Assembly (NCBI GenBank): GCA_003170315.1
Contig: PNAH01000020.1
Span: forward strand, 1 to 44,463
DNA length: 44,463 bases
Direction: 5' to 3'
Origin: Acidimicrobiaceae bacterium
Lineage (GTDB): Bacteria > Actinomycetota > Acidimicrobiia > Acidimicrobiales > RAAP-2
The position numbers and the translations under genes are program-made. Below the pieces are notes generated by a model. It saw nothing but the letters and a program-made list of their open reading frames with translations. It was not told the DNA's origin and made no database searches. This document shows positions 1-8,646 of this stretch, in pieces. Numbering within the stretch: the first letter of the stretch is position 1; every line of letters begins with the position of its first letter.

Positions 1-294
1 CCGATCTTCCTCGCGTCCTTCGTCGTCCCCAGCCTGGCGCTCCAGCTCCGCCGTACAGTCGACGATCGGTCTCTGTGATCACATCGTCGCAGGCCAAGAT
101 CCAGCGGGAACCACCGCCGTACTGAGGATGGTGAACCTGAGTATCAACCGACGCGACGGCTGTCGCCCCGGGGACAAACATGACTCGCAACCGACCATTG
201 TTCAATTCGCGAGTCGGAGATTGTGCAGGTCGGCCCTCCGACGCAGGGCTCTCAGATTGTCTCAACTGATGCCGCATTTGAGCGAGGGGCCGCT
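1..294. other. Gene-free left edge
   Basis: I see no coding region with good start and length here. The stretch lies downstream of the kinase-like gene that ends at 295 on the minus strand. It contains a possible diverged copy of the intergenic hairpin repeat at about 203-248, listed separately. A gene could enter from outside the left edge, but no frame supports one. Confidence 0.5.
203..248 (+). repeat. Possible diverged copy (E) of the intergenic hairpin repeat
   Basis: It shares the CAATTCGC lead-in and a GTCGG-CCCT-CCGAC hairpin (229-242) with the copy at 3609. The block between these two parts is poorly conserved, so this is the weakest member of the family in this window. Confidence 0.35.
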
Positions 295-927
295 CTAACT
301 CGCCATAACCGCGTCGTAGACCTGACGCGCGAGTAGTTCAGTTGATGTTGCAGTCGTGTCGATGACCAGGTCGTAGTTCATCTCTCGGTGGACAACAGCC
401 GACGTGCCTGATGCGAAACCGACGCGGCGATCGCCGCGATCAGTCTCGCGTCTAATTAACTCGTCGACGTCGCACATCACCCCAACCCAAAACGCACCTA
501 CCAGAGTGTCTCTAGCCTGATTGCGCAAGGTTGTGTCGATAAGAACGTGGTCGATGACCAAGTTGACACCTTTACTCATCGAGGCCCACGACTCGTGTGC
601 GAGTCGCATGACCGAGTGGAAGTCAACGCCAAATTCTGGAATCCACGACGGAGCCGGACCGAAGCCGCGAACAATGCGAACGCCCGTGCTCGGCTCGGCG
701 AGCGAGCCATCGTCGCCAGGGAACGTCGCGTAGCTCTCCGGCCATCCGAGAAGAATCGTATCGATTCCCGTGAGGAACAGAGGACGAGGCCAGAGGTCCT
801 GAAGTGCTCTCGCTATTGTGGTCTTCCCGCTACTGCTAGCTCCATTCAGCACGATAATGGGCGCCGGCACTCTTCGATGTTTGCCTACTTTCAATCCAAT
901 GTCAATCGTCAATGGCTGGTGGCACAA
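295..927 (-). CDS. Chloramphenicol-phosphotransferase-like P-loop kinase
   Basis: This is a 210-residue protein with a Walker A loop GASSSGKTT at residues 29-37, preceded by a hydrophobic strand (PIIVLNG), as in small-molecule kinases. The spacing and later motifs (a WPES segment, a VIDHVLID strand, an FWVGVMCD strand with a following Arg-rich lid) match the chloramphenicol phosphotransferase family, which phosphorylates a hydroxyl group of the antibiotic using ATP. Many relatives have unknown substrates, so resistance should not be assumed. The length fits the family. The first 20 residues are not conserved-looking, so the true start may lie slightly downstream. The gene stands alone, with gaps on both sides. 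Confidence 0.75.
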   Translation of the reverse strand: MCHQPLTIDIGLKVGKHRRVPAPIIVLNGASSSGKTTIARALQDLWPRPLFLTGIDTILLGWPESYATFPGDDGSLAEPSTGVRIVRGFGPAPSWIPEFGVDFHSVMRLAHESWASMSKGVNLVIDHVLIDTTLRNQARDTLVGAFWVGVMCDVDELIRRETDRGDRRVGFASGTSAVVHREMNYDLVIDTTATSTELLARQVYDAVMAS

Positions 928-1660
928 CTGTCGGGTCCGGCCAGCGACTCAAGGTGTGTTTGCTGAACTCGAAACCCTCTCTGCGTCACACAGTTTGGGG
1001 ATGCTGGACTCAGAACCCTCCTCGCGAAGGTTGCCGAATCATTCGCAGCGACTTCCATGGGCCATACGTCATCGCCATCCTCAAAACCGACTGCTGCGGC
1101 GACTCTCTTGGATTTGGAGCAATCCAATCACGATTGCAATACCAAGTCAGATTCAAAATCGTCGGGCTGACCTCCGCCGACTCAGCGGTCGCCTTCGCCG
1201 AGGTTCTTAGTTGATCAGTCTCCAACGCAATTTGGCAAAACTGTTGCGACGGGCCACCGAGCAAGTCCCGCTCGGCCTAACCCAAGCGCCAGTGCAATGT
1301 GACATTTCTGTCATGTCGGGCACCGACGACACATCCATGGATTCAGTACGCAATGACGCCGGGTAATCCTGCCGCGTTTCTCTGTGTGAAGAATCGATTT
1401 ACAACTTCAGAGTTATACGTCGGGCCGAAGAAACCAGAACCGGCAGTGACTGATTCATGCGCCTTGCGGAAGCGAGGTCGCCGATCGTTGCAGAATCCTA
1501 GATGAACGCGTAATTCAACGCTTTGAGCATTAGTGTGGTTTTCTAACCTTCTCGCTGATCTTGGTCGATCCCCGGATGTCAACGTTGCAACCTGGCATCT
1601 CTATGAACTGAATGTAGTTTCTCTCGGCTGATGTTCTCGACACTTCTAGACTGAGGACGC
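928..1660. other. 733-bp gap without a recognisable gene
   Basis: Several short frames are open on both strands, but none has a convincing ribosome binding site, codon pattern or recognisable motif. The base composition looks lower in GC than the flanking genes. A copy of the intergenic hairpin repeat lies at 1286-1336. The stretch could hold the promoter of the secreted protein at 1661. Confidence 0.5.
1286..1336 (+). repeat. Intergenic hairpin repeat, copy A
   Basis: This copy has GCGCCAGTGCAA, then a TTTCTGTCATGTCGGG block with a short hairpin (GTCGG-GCA-CCGAC, 1315-1327). The same order of elements occurs at 3609, 4852 and 5393, always between genes and in the same orientation. Confidence 0.55.
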
Positions 1661-3508
1661 GTGCATTCTCTCTTGACGAAGTCCTCGTTCGTTGTCGTCA
1701 TGGCTGCGGTCGTTCTTTTGGCCACGACAGGCACCGCCCTCGCCAGCGCACCACTCGCACCCACGGCGACGGGTTTCGACATCAGTTTTCCCCAGTGCAC
1801 AGAGCCGATGCCTCCGTCGCCAGGCTTTGGAGTCGTGGGCGTGAACGCGGGTACGACCTTCAGCGTTAATCCATGTCTCGCCCGAGAGCTCGTTTGGGCC
1901 GAGGGCGCCGCCAACGGAACGCCCGCCTTCTACGCCAACACCGAAAATCCCGGTCCGGCGAACGCCTCGAACTGGCCGACGAACCAACAGACCCCGCGCG
2001 AATGTTCCGGTGCCAACTCCGTCGCGTGCTCCTACGACTACGGCTGGAACGCGGCCCGACTCGCTTTTGCTAACGCCGTCAACGCCGAGAGGGTCGACGG
2101 AGCGTCGTCACCAACGGCCTCAGCCATTGCGGCACCGTGGTGGCTCGACGTGGAGACCGGAAACAAGTGGGAGACCCTCGAGTACGGACGAAGCTCCGCG
2201 ACGGGCACCTACGACGAATCGTCGATCGAAGGCATGATCGCCTCCTTCGAGAACATCGGCATCGCGTCAGTCGGGGTCTATTCAACTTCTCAGCAGTGGA
2301 AGGTCATCACCGTTCGTACCGAGTCAACGTTCCCAACGGTGCCGGTGTGGATCCCGGGCTTCGGCTCGCTGGCGACGGCGGAGGTGGGTTGTGGTTTGGT
2401 GTCATTCACCGGCGGGCGCGTGGCACTGATTCAGTACGGGTCACTGGGCTACGACGGTGACTACGCGTGCGGCCTATTGAACATTCCAATAACGACCTCG
2501 GTGTCCGTGGCCGGTTCGGCGACCTTCACCAGCCAAATCGTCTCTACCAACAACGACGGTGCGGTGGTCTACGCCCAAACGAGTGGCAGCCCATCGTTGC
2601 TGGTGAGCGGCAGTGGGCTCGTCACCACCAGTGGCACGTTGGCGCCCGGAACGTACGTCGCGACGGGCACGTCGAGTGACCTGAACGACGACACCGGAAC
2701 GTTCGCTCTGACGCTCGAGGTCGGCAAGCTGATCCAGAGTGTGCCTACGACCGCCTCCGTCAAGGCGAGTGGATCGCCGGGCTACCACGATCAGCTAAAT
2801 GTTACGGGCAGCAACGGTGCGGTGACCTACGTCCAGACCAGCGGTACTCCCTCATTGATCGTGAGCGCGAGCGGCCTCGTCTCAACCAGCGGGGCGTTAG
2901 CGGTCGGTTCTTACGTCGCCAAGGGCACGACGAGTGATCCCGTTGGTGACAAAGGGATCTTCACCCTCACGGTGAAAGTCGGCGCGCTCGTTCAACGCGA
3001 TCCCTTGACGGCGACGGTACTCACGACGAACTCGACGTCGTTCACTAACCAACTCGCCGTTGGGGCCAACTTGGGCGCGGTGACCTACGTCCAGACCAGC
3101 GGTACTCCTGTATTGATCGTGAGCGCGAGCGGTCTCGTCACGACGAGCGGAGCGTTGGCCAAGGGCACGTACCGTGCCGCCGGCACGGTCAGCGACGCGA
3201 CGGGTGACTCGGGAACGTTCACCTTCACGCTCAGCGTCCAGACGCCGCTGATAGTGCCGACAGCGACGTCCATCATCGGCCACGCCGCCGCCGGGAGAAC
3301 GAGGACCCTCATCATTTACGGCACTGGCTTCTACGGAGATCCTCGCCTCACGAGTCACTCCGGAACGACGGCGGTCGTGACCCGCGACACGGGTCAGGCA
3401 TTGGTCGTGCGCGTCGCCGTGCGCTCACGCTCTCGAAACGGCGTCTTCACCTTCACCATCGTCCTAGCTGACGGTGAATCGTGCCAGATTCGCTACAACC
3501 AGCGCTAG
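1661..3508 (+). CDS. Secreted GH25/DUF1906-like protein with three 86-residue repeats
   Basis: This 615-residue exported protein starts at GTG with GAGGA just upstream (the 3-nt spacing is short). Residues 1-29 form a signal peptide ending in a TALASA-type cleavage site. Residues about 35-275 contain GFDISFPQC near the start and WWLDVETGN, which resemble the beta-strand ends and acidic residues of glycoside-hydrolase-like (GH25/DUF1906) domains. Three tandem repeats of exactly 86 residues follow, about 277-534, each with a conserved YVQTSGTP and VSASGLVTTSG core. A short C-terminal beta-rich domain (about 535-615) could be IPT/TIG-like. The architecture suggests cell-wall binding or surface display. 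Catalytic activity is not shown. Confidence 0.72.
   Translation: MHSLLTKSSFVVVMAAVVLLATTGTALASAPLAPTATGFDISFPQCTEPMPPSPGFGVVGVNAGTTFSVNPCLARELVWAEGAANGTPAFYANTENPGPANASNWPTNQQTPRECSGANSVACSYDYGWNAARLAFANAVNAERVDGASSPTASAIAAPWWLDVETGNKWETLEYGRSSATGTYDESSIEGMIASFENIGIASVGVYSTSQQWKVITVRTESTFPTVPVWIPGFGSLATAEVGCGLVSFTGGRVALIQYGSLGYDGDYACGLLNIPITTSVSVAGSATFTSQIVSTNNDGAVVYAQTSGSPSLLVSGSGLVTTSGTLAPGTYVATGTSSDLNDDTGTFALTLEVGKLIQSVPTTASVKASGSPGYHDQLNVTGSNGAVTYVQTSGTPSLIVSASGLVSTSGALAVGSYVAKGTTSDPVGDKGIFTLTVKVGALVQRDPLTATVLTTNSTSFTNQLAVGANLGAVTYVQTSGTPVLIVSASGLVTTSGALAKGTYRAAGTVSDATGDSGTFTFTLSVQTPLIVPTATSIIGHAAAGRTRTLIIYGTGFYGDPRLTSHSGTTAVVTRDTGQALVVRVAVRSRSRNGVFTFTIVLADGESCQIRYNQR
2492..3265 (+). repeat. 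Three in-frame tandem repeats of 258 bp
   Basis: The conserved GAV-Y-QTSG core begins with codons at 2561, 2819 and 3077, giving a period of exactly 258 bp (86 codons). Repeats 2 and 3 share identical runs of over 30 bases around this core, which points to recent duplication or gene conversion. The outer boundaries are approximate. Confidence 0.8.
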
Positions 3509-3608
3509 GCCAGGGAGTCGTCGCGTCGCGCCACCGTCCGAACGTTGATTCCGATCACACTCACGAAGCGACGAGTCGACGGGCTGCATTGACGTCGAGT
3601 CAAATAAT

Positions 3609-3660
3609 TCGCCAATTCAAGGTTGCATTCCTGTCACGTCGGGCCTCCGACACTTGGCTG
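3609..3660 (+). repeat. Intergenic hairpin repeat, copy B
   Basis: This is the best-preserved copy. It has TTCGCCAATTCAAGGTTGCA, then TTCCTGTCAC, then the hairpin GTCGG-GCCT-CCGAC (3638-3651) and ACTTGG. It lies in the gap between two convergent genes for secreted proteins. Confidence 0.6.
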
Positions 3661-3725
3661 AATTTCGCCCTTGGAGACCTTGCACGTTCACAGTGCTGTA
3701 CAAATGAATGACGCTTAACCGACGT

Positions 3726-4808
3726 TCAGCGCGTCGCCCTTCGCCACGCAGCCAACACCGACGAAGCGAGTACGACTTGACCGACAGCTGTCGGGTGGAA
3801 AGACCCTGATTCAATTGCCGGAGCGGCATCGGCCAAAATTAGCCCGTTGATATCAGGAGACGTTCCGGTCGCGCAGTTCAGGGGTGCGAAACCGACATCC
3901 GATGGAACCAGCGACACATCGAGATATCCGTCCCGCCGCAGAGTCTCCGCGACGACGGACGTTTCGAGTTGAACGTAATTATTGATATCTCTCAATGCGT
4001 AAGCGTTGGCGTTTCTGAATGCAGGATACAGAGGTGCGCTTATTCCAACAGTGGTCGTAGTACCCACCGATGGGAGGGGCGTCGCAGAGAGGAGACAGGC
4101 GCCCACTCCCGGAGAACCCGTTAAAGACGGGTACTGAACGACCAAGAGCCGTGGACCGGCTTCTCGGTTCTTGACGGCGCCTTCGGAGTGGAGTATGTGC
4201 AGGTACAACGCGGACAGGCGTGTCTCGAATGGTGACGGCTTCGACAAGGGGAAAATCAACGCTCCCATGGGAATCGTCACGTCACCGGTCACCGGATTGA
4301 TGTCCGCACCAAGGAGTTGGGCCGCGCCGCTGATTGCGTTCGCGCATAGCGTCGGACCGCTTACGCCGGGCAGATACTTGATCGTCGGCGAGGTTGTTGA
4401 ATTGACCGCCCCCACACAGGCTGTAATCAGACCAAAAAGAGGCAGGTCGTTTCCCCCGGCCGTGACCGTCGTGATCTCGACATGACGCAAGGTCCTCGAC
4501 GGCAAGGATGAGACTTGCTGGTCGATTTGCGCGATGGTCGCTCCGGAGCACGCCAGGAATTTCAACGTCAGGTCACCGAAGTGATGTGCGACGATCTCCG
4601 GGTACGACTTGGATGATCTATCGCACGATCCAGAACCGGAAAGGAACGGGCCGAGGCCCTCACCGGCGGAGTACGAATCGCCCAGGGCCAGATAGATCGA
4701 CTTCGAATGCGTTTTAGGCGCGCCCACGGACTGCCCCGCTGGAGCCAAGATCGTTGCCACAATTGCGAACAGGATTGCTGTTCGAACAAGCGCAGTGCTG
4801 CGATTCAC
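3726..4808 (-). CDS. Secreted SGNH/GDSL hydrolase
   Basis: This 360-residue protein has an N-terminal hydrophobic signal peptide (residues 7-29). Block I is GDSYSAGEG at 43-51, with the nucleophile Ser45. Block III is the GGND motif in VTAGGNDL, and block V is FHPTAVGQ near the C-terminus, supplying the catalytic His. It matches actinobacterial secreted lipase/esterases of the SEST type, which hydrolyse ester bonds outside the cell. Scattered cysteines suggest disulfides, as in that family. The length is typical. It converges on the repeat protein at 1661-3508, and copies of the intergenic repeat flank it on both sides. The natural substrate is unknown. Confidence 0.88.
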   Translation of the reverse strand: MNRSTALVRTAILFAIVATILAPAGQSVGAPKTHSKSIYLALGDSYSAGEGLGPFLSGSGSCDRSSKSYPEIVAHHFGDLTLKFLACSGATIAQIDQQVSSLPSRTLRHVEITTVTAGGNDLPLFGLITACVGAVNSTTSPTIKYLPGVSGPTLCANAISGAAQLLGADINPVTGDVTIPMGALIFPLSKPSPFETRLSALYLHILHSEGAVKNREAGPRLLVVQYPSLTGSPGVGACLLSATPLPSVGTTTTVGISAPLYPAFRNANAYALRDINNYVQLETSVVAETLRRDGYLDVSLVPSDVGFAPLNCATGTSPDINGLILADAAPAIESGSFHPTAVGQVVLASSVLAAWRRATR

Positions 4809-4851
4809 TGTTGAACCTCAAAATGAGAGACGGTCGCCCACGTTACAAGCA

Positions 4852-4905
4852 GTCGCCAGTGCTTGGTGGGACTTCTGTGGCGTAGGGCCCCCGACACTGG
4901 GTGAT
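4852..4905 (+). repeat. Intergenic hairpin repeat, copy C
   Basis: It has GTCGCCAGTGCTTGGTG, then ACTTCTGTGGCGT and an imperfect hairpin GTAGG-GCCC-CCGAC (4882-4895), followed by ACTGGG. The stem has one mismatch relative to copies A and B. Confidence 0.5.
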
Positions 4906-4957
4906 TAGTCGGATGCTTCGCGAGAAGCCATGGCCCGTTGCGATTCTCTTAGTTGCC

Positions 4958-5227
4958 CTAAGGCTGCACGACGGCGTGAACCTCGAAGTATTCGGCGGAC
5001 ATGGCATCCGGATCCGGCAGGTTGGGCACCACGAATTCGTTGTACCAGGTTTCTTGTTGGGCTTTACTCTCCCAGACTTCGCCGACGGCGAATCCGCCGG
5101 GAATTGGATACGCGACGTGCATGATGAAGCCCGGTTGCTTCTTCAGAAGTGGGTGAAGATCAGGGGCCATCTGGTCGTAGGTCGCTTCATCCAATCCGGT
5201 GGCGGAAATTCTGACAAGTACGGTCAT
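4958..5227 (-). CDS. Small ABM-like (dimeric alpha/beta barrel) protein
   Basis: This 89-residue protein begins MTVLVRIS. The start at 5227 is chosen because GGGAG lies just upstream; longer versions reach back through a low-quality extension. The pattern of a first beta strand, a LDEATYDQ helix, a PGFIMHVAYP strand, a VGEVWES strand and a helix with ETWYNEF resembles the antibiotic-biosynthesis-monooxygenase / stress-responsive dimeric barrel fold. These small proteins bind haem, aromatic compounds or act as monooxygenases. Nothing here fixes a substrate. It stands alone. Confidence 0.65.
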   Translation of the reverse strand: MTVLVRISATGLDEATYDQMAPDLHPLLKKQPGFIMHVAYPIPGGFAVGEVWESKAQQETWYNEFVVPNLPDPDAMSAEYFEVHAVVQP

Positions 5228-5392
5228 TGGGTCTCCCTTTGCAATTGATGTGTGGAGGGAGGCTACACCGGTTGCCCTGGAAATCCCAACGATGGAATGG
5301 GAAGGTGTTTTTGTAAGTGTCGAAGCAAGTCCGGACCACCCATGCCTGAAAGCGACAGGCCATGTGCCGCGCCGTGGCGGGCGGTCATTCAA

Positions 5393-5445
5393 GTCGCCAA
5401 TGCAAGGTTGCTTGTCGCGTCGGATCCTCGATCCGGCGACCGGAA
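5393..5445 (+). repeat. Intergenic hairpin repeat, copy D
   Basis: It has GTCGCCAATGCAAGGTTGC, then a stronger hairpin than the other copies (CGGATC-CTC-GATCCG, 5421-5435) and GACCGG. The first block is nearly identical to copy B. Confidence 0.55.
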
Positions 5446-5478
5446 TGGGGAGTATGAACTAAGCCGACAGCGGCAGCG

Positions 5479-5715
5479 TTAGGCCACGCGATTGCGCTGA
5501 GTGGGGGCCGCGCACTCACGACAAAGGACCACCGAGGAGATGGACGCTCCACTCGACGCAGCTGCGCGAGAGATTCGAACGACCCCATTGGTTTTACACT
5601 GGCGCGAATGCCAGCACGAACGGCGGCTGCAACGGCACGGCCCTGAGGCGGCAGCGCGAACGGGTCGGACAGCCGGAATGGCGCTACCAGGCTGCACCCT
5701 CGGAACTGACTCCAT
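5479..5715 (-). CDS. Doubtful 78-residue peptide
   Basis: A minus-strand frame starts with ATG at 5715 and has a good GGGAGG about six bases upstream. The product would be Ser/Ala/Arg-rich with four Cys residues and no motif I recognise. The composition does not look like the neighbouring genes, so it may be a chance frame or the remains of a gene. It is listed only because of the ribosome binding site. Confidence 0.2.
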   Translation of the reverse strand: MESVPRVQPGSAIPAVRPVRAAASGPCRCSRRSCWHSRQCKTNGVVRISRAAASSGASISSVVLCRECAAPTQRNRVA

Positions 5716-5999
5716 CACGACCTCCCTGATCGACTCGTATTTTAGCAACGTACTACTGATTTAACGTTCACCAAACACAACTTTTTTGGCCACAGCCGAC
5801 TCGGGGCGGCGACGTGTAAAAAACGACCTCTGACCATAGGATGTGCCCGACAAGCGTATGGTCATCCAAGACGAGCGGTCGTAAAGTGTGGCTTACCAGT
5901 TGACCGTCGAAACGTACAAATGATCGGCAATCGGAAATGTGAGCGATAACGAACCGGTGGTTTCGGATATGAACTCGGTCACCGTGCGTGGGAATTGCT

Positions 6000-6743
6000 T
6001 CAAAAATCCTTCACCAGGATCGCGACATATGGCTCACTCGGGTGCGCTCCCAACGTACGTTCGAGATGCCAGCCAGTACCTTCCAGGATCATTCGCATTT
6101 CGCTTCGAGACACGTAGAGCCAACGGAACCAGGGGCCGATTAGGTGTCCATAGTGGTAGCGCAACTTCACCTGTCCGGGGCTAAGGCCACGTACCTTGTT
6201 CCGGTGATAGTAAGAACGATCAAAAGCGGGAGCACCGCCGCAGTATGCGTTTGTACTCTCAGCGAAAATCCGTGCATGAGGCTTGGTCCTTTTCGCCAAC
6301 TGGACCAGCAATCGCCGAGCGCGTGTCGGAGTCTCAAAGATTCCGAAGTTGTTACCGAACATCACTATGGAATCAAAGGTCTCGATCCTCGAATCCAGAT
6401 CCTCGATCGGCACAGACCATACCTCGTTCACGCCTCGAATCCGGGCCGCTTTCGCCGCGAGGGGCGACGCATCAAGGCCGACGACGTCGACGTTTCGTTT
6501 CTGAAGCTCCAAAGCCACCCGGCCAGCTCCGCAACCAAGGTCCATCACGCGTCCATGAATGTATCGAATGGACTTTCGTTCTGCCGATGGCCATCCACGG
6601 AATCCTGAGAGATAGACATCGGGTCCTGCGCCGACTTGAGTAAATCCATCTTCGCGCTCGAGCATCTCGGGTACGGTGCCTCCCAATGCCCAGTCCAGCA
6701 GAGCACGTCCAAATACATCCTCGTCCGGTAAGTAGCGCTCCAT
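6000..6743 (-). CDS. SAM-dependent class I methyltransferase
   Basis: The protein contains a Rossmann motif I (VMDLGCGAGRVAL) and the following acidic strand VVGLDAS, then a motif similar to DSIVMFGNNFGI, as in class I methyltransferases that use S-adenosylmethionine. The start at 6743 (about 247 residues) is chosen because longer versions run into the divergent gene at 6826, and because AAGGA lies just upstream. A start at 6770 is possible. The C-terminal half has a YYHRNKVRGL segment and Arg/Trp-rich strands seen in uncharacterised family members. The substrate is unknown. It is divergent from the small membrane protein and probably shares a promoter region with it. Confidence 0.8.
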   Translation of the reverse strand: MERYLPDEDVFGRALLDWALGGTVPEMLEREDGFTQVGAGPDVYLSGFRGWPSAERKSIRYIHGRVMDLGCGAGRVALELQKRNVDVVGLDASPLAAKAARIRGVNEVWSVPIEDLDSRIETFDSIVMFGNNFGIFETPTRARRLLVQLAKRTKPHARIFAESTNAYCGGAPAFDRSYYHRNKVRGLSPGQVKLRYHYGHLIGPWFRWLYVSRSEMRMILEGTGWHLERTLGAHPSEPYVAILVKDF

Positions 6744-6825
6744 ATTCCTTATCCACCCGCCCTCCGACATGGACCACGGTAGTTCGGGTGGCCAACTAGC
6801 CTGAAGGCCCAACAAGGGAGTTGAC

Positions 6826-7206
6826 ATGCAGTCAATCGCCGCAGCATCTTCATCGGCCGGCACCGGCTTACTGTTGATCTATCTTGCTGTAGCAATTTTC
6901 TACATTGCCGCCGGTTGGAAGGTCTTTGTCAAGGCCGGCGAACCGGGTTGGGGAATCTTCGTCCCTATCTACAACCTGTATTTGGTATGCAAGATCGCTG
7001 GACGACCCGAGTGGTGGCTGATTCTTTTCTTCATTCCCTTTGTGAACATTGTCATCGGTCTGATACTCGCCATGGATATAGCCAAGGCCTTCTCAAAGAG
7101 TTCAGCATTTGGAATCGGACTCTGGCTTCTCGGCATCATTTTCGTACCAATTCTGGGCTTCGGGTCAGCGCAGTACACGAAGCCAAGCGCCGTTCCTCGT
7201 TACTAA
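6826..7206 (+). CDS. Small membrane protein, DUF5684-like
   Basis: This 126-residue protein has three or four hydrophobic segments (about residues 14-34, 45-58, 62-82 and 94-113). The central GEPGWGIFVPIYNLYLVCKI stretch, with its conserved Trp, Pro and Tyr, is typical of the DUF5684 family of small bacterial membrane proteins. Family members are often found near signal peptidases or other envelope genes, but the role is unknown. GGGAG lies upstream of the ATG. Its neighbour on the left is divergent; on the right a diguanylate cyclase converges on it. Confidence 0.75.
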   Translation: MQSIAAASSSAGTGLLLIYLAVAIFYIAAGWKVFVKAGEPGWGIFVPIYNLYLVCKIAGRPEWWLILFFIPFVNIVIGLILAMDIAKAFSKSSAFGIGLWLLGIIFVPILGFGSAQYTKPSAVPRY

Positions 7207-7287
7207 GAGTTCGAAGCCAAGCGGACCATTGGCGCGACAAGGTCACGAACCGAGAGGCTCCTGGCTCGCACTCACTTTCGAGGAATG

Positions 7288-8562
7288 TCAGGTGATCCGA
7301 TTGGTGTCGGTAAAGAGCACGACCGTCGACGAGCCACTGCGTTTGGATTCGTACATCGCGTGATCGGCCTGGGCCACCAATGTGTCGGCGTCGATGGTCG
7401 CCGAAGACCAGGCCACGCCAACGCTGGCACGTAATTCAACGACGTTCGACGTGCCATGAACAGGCTGGGTCAGAGACGCCGTTATTCGTTTGGCGATCTC
7501 GAGCGATCTCGGTGCTGTCTCCACGCGCGGGCAGACGATAAGAAATTCGTCGCCGCCAAAACGTCCGACTCGGTCGTACTGTCGAATGGCCGACCGTAGC
7601 CGATTGCCCGCCACCTTCAGAACCTGATCGCCGGTCGCATGACCAAACTCGTCGTTCACCGTCTTGAACCCGCAGAGGTCAATGAATATCACCGCGGTCC
7701 CCCCGGGGGTTTCCTTTTGGCGTTCCAGTTCCTCTGAGAGAACTTCGATGGTCCTGGCGCGGCTCAAGCACGATGTCAGCTCGTCGGTATTGGCCCGGAC
7801 CTCGAGTTGGCGTCGAAGTAATACTTGGGCCGTTATGTCGCTCACGCAGCCAACCGCCCCGGTCACGTCTTCCGCCTCGTCCGTCAACGGTCGCATACTC
7901 AGAACGCACACGCGTTCCTCGAGCGAACGCTCCCCCGAGGTTCGCGAGAAACGGAGTTCGACGTCATCGATTGCTTCATTGGCCAGAACGGCATTCAACG
8001 CCGATTCCAAGTGGATGCGGTCATCTTCATCAATGTTCGAGAACTGGGCGTGGATCGTCGCCGTCGCCGAATGGCCAAGGATTGTGTGCAGTCGGTCGTT
8101 GGTGAAGGTGACGTTTTTATCGGCATCGATCTGAAACATGCCGATCGGCATGGCGTCGGACAGTCGACTCAATAACTGCGTACGAGCCCGAAGTTCCTCG
8201 GCCACGTTGACTTGATCGACGGCAACGTGTCTCATCGTGGTGATCACGACCGGTTTAACCGGATCCTCCAACATACTGACGTTGACGCACTCGACCCACT
8301 TCCATGCCCCATCAGAGGTGCGGTAGCGACCCTGCCAGGTGCGCGTCTCGCCCGGCCGGTCGATCATCTCGAACCATGCGGCCACCGCCGTTGGTTGGTC
8401 CTCGGGATGAACGAAATCCGTCGATGGATGACCGACGAACTCGTCGGGCAGCCAGCCGAGCACCTGAGTGATCTCTTCGCCCACCGAGACAATCATGGCG
8501 GCGGCATCGCGAACGATGACGACCGACACTCCGTCAGGTTCCGACGCCACAACGCTTGTCAC
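7288..8562 (-). CDS. Diguanylate cyclase with two PAS domains
   Basis: This 424-residue protein makes the second messenger c-di-GMP from two GTP. Residues about 8-118 and 130-250 look like two PAS sensor domains, and the second ends with the usual VSDIT linker. The GGDEF domain covers about 255-420, with the active-site GGDEF at 336-340. An inhibitory site RQYD (327-330) lies five residues upstream, so product feedback inhibition is likely. The metal-binding Asp295 is present in DLCGFK (295-300), where family members usually have a second Asp at position 297; here it is Cys. No transmembrane segment is visible, so it is probably cytoplasmic. No EAL or HD-GYP partner is in the window. Confidence 0.92.
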   Translation of the reverse strand: MTSVVASEPDGVSVVIVRDAAAMIVSVGEEITQVLGWLPDEFVGHPSTDFVHPEDQPTAVAAWFEMIDRPGETRTWQGRYRTSDGAWKWVECVNVSMLEDPVKPVVITTMRHVAVDQVNVAEELRARTQLLSRLSDAMPIGMFQIDADKNVTFTNDRLHTILGHSATATIHAQFSNIDEDDRIHLESALNAVLANEAIDDVELRFSRTSGERSLEERVCVLSMRPLTDEAEDVTGAVGCVSDITAQVLLRRQLEVRANTDELTSCLSRARTIEVLSEELERQKETPGGTAVIFIDLCGFKTVNDEFGHATGDQVLKVAGNRLRSAIRQYDRVGRFGGDEFLIVCPRVETAPRSLEIAKRITASLTQPVHGTSNVVELRASVGVAWSSATIDADTLVAQADHAMYESKRSGSSTVVLFTDTNRIT

Positions 8563-8646
8563 CTTGTCATTATCGCGCAGTTTGATCTCATTTCACCGTG
8601 CGGCCCGTTTTCGCAGTCAAATCGACAATCTCTGGGTGTGTTCCAC

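Larger units (their letters stand above)
5228..5999. other. 772-bp gap, mostly without a recognisable gene
   Basis: It contains repeat copy D (5393-5445) and one weak small coding candidate on the minus strand (5479-5715), both listed separately. The rest, 5716-5999, is AT-richer than the flanks and may hold promoters. I saw no RNA gene; a T-arm-like TTCGAA sequence near 5575 does not fold into a tRNA. Confidence 0.5.

Noticed and set aside
5530..5600. TTCGAA sequence resembling a tRNA T-arm near 5575
   Set aside because: The flanking bases do not form the 5-bp T stem, and no acceptor, D or anticodon arm is visible on either strand.
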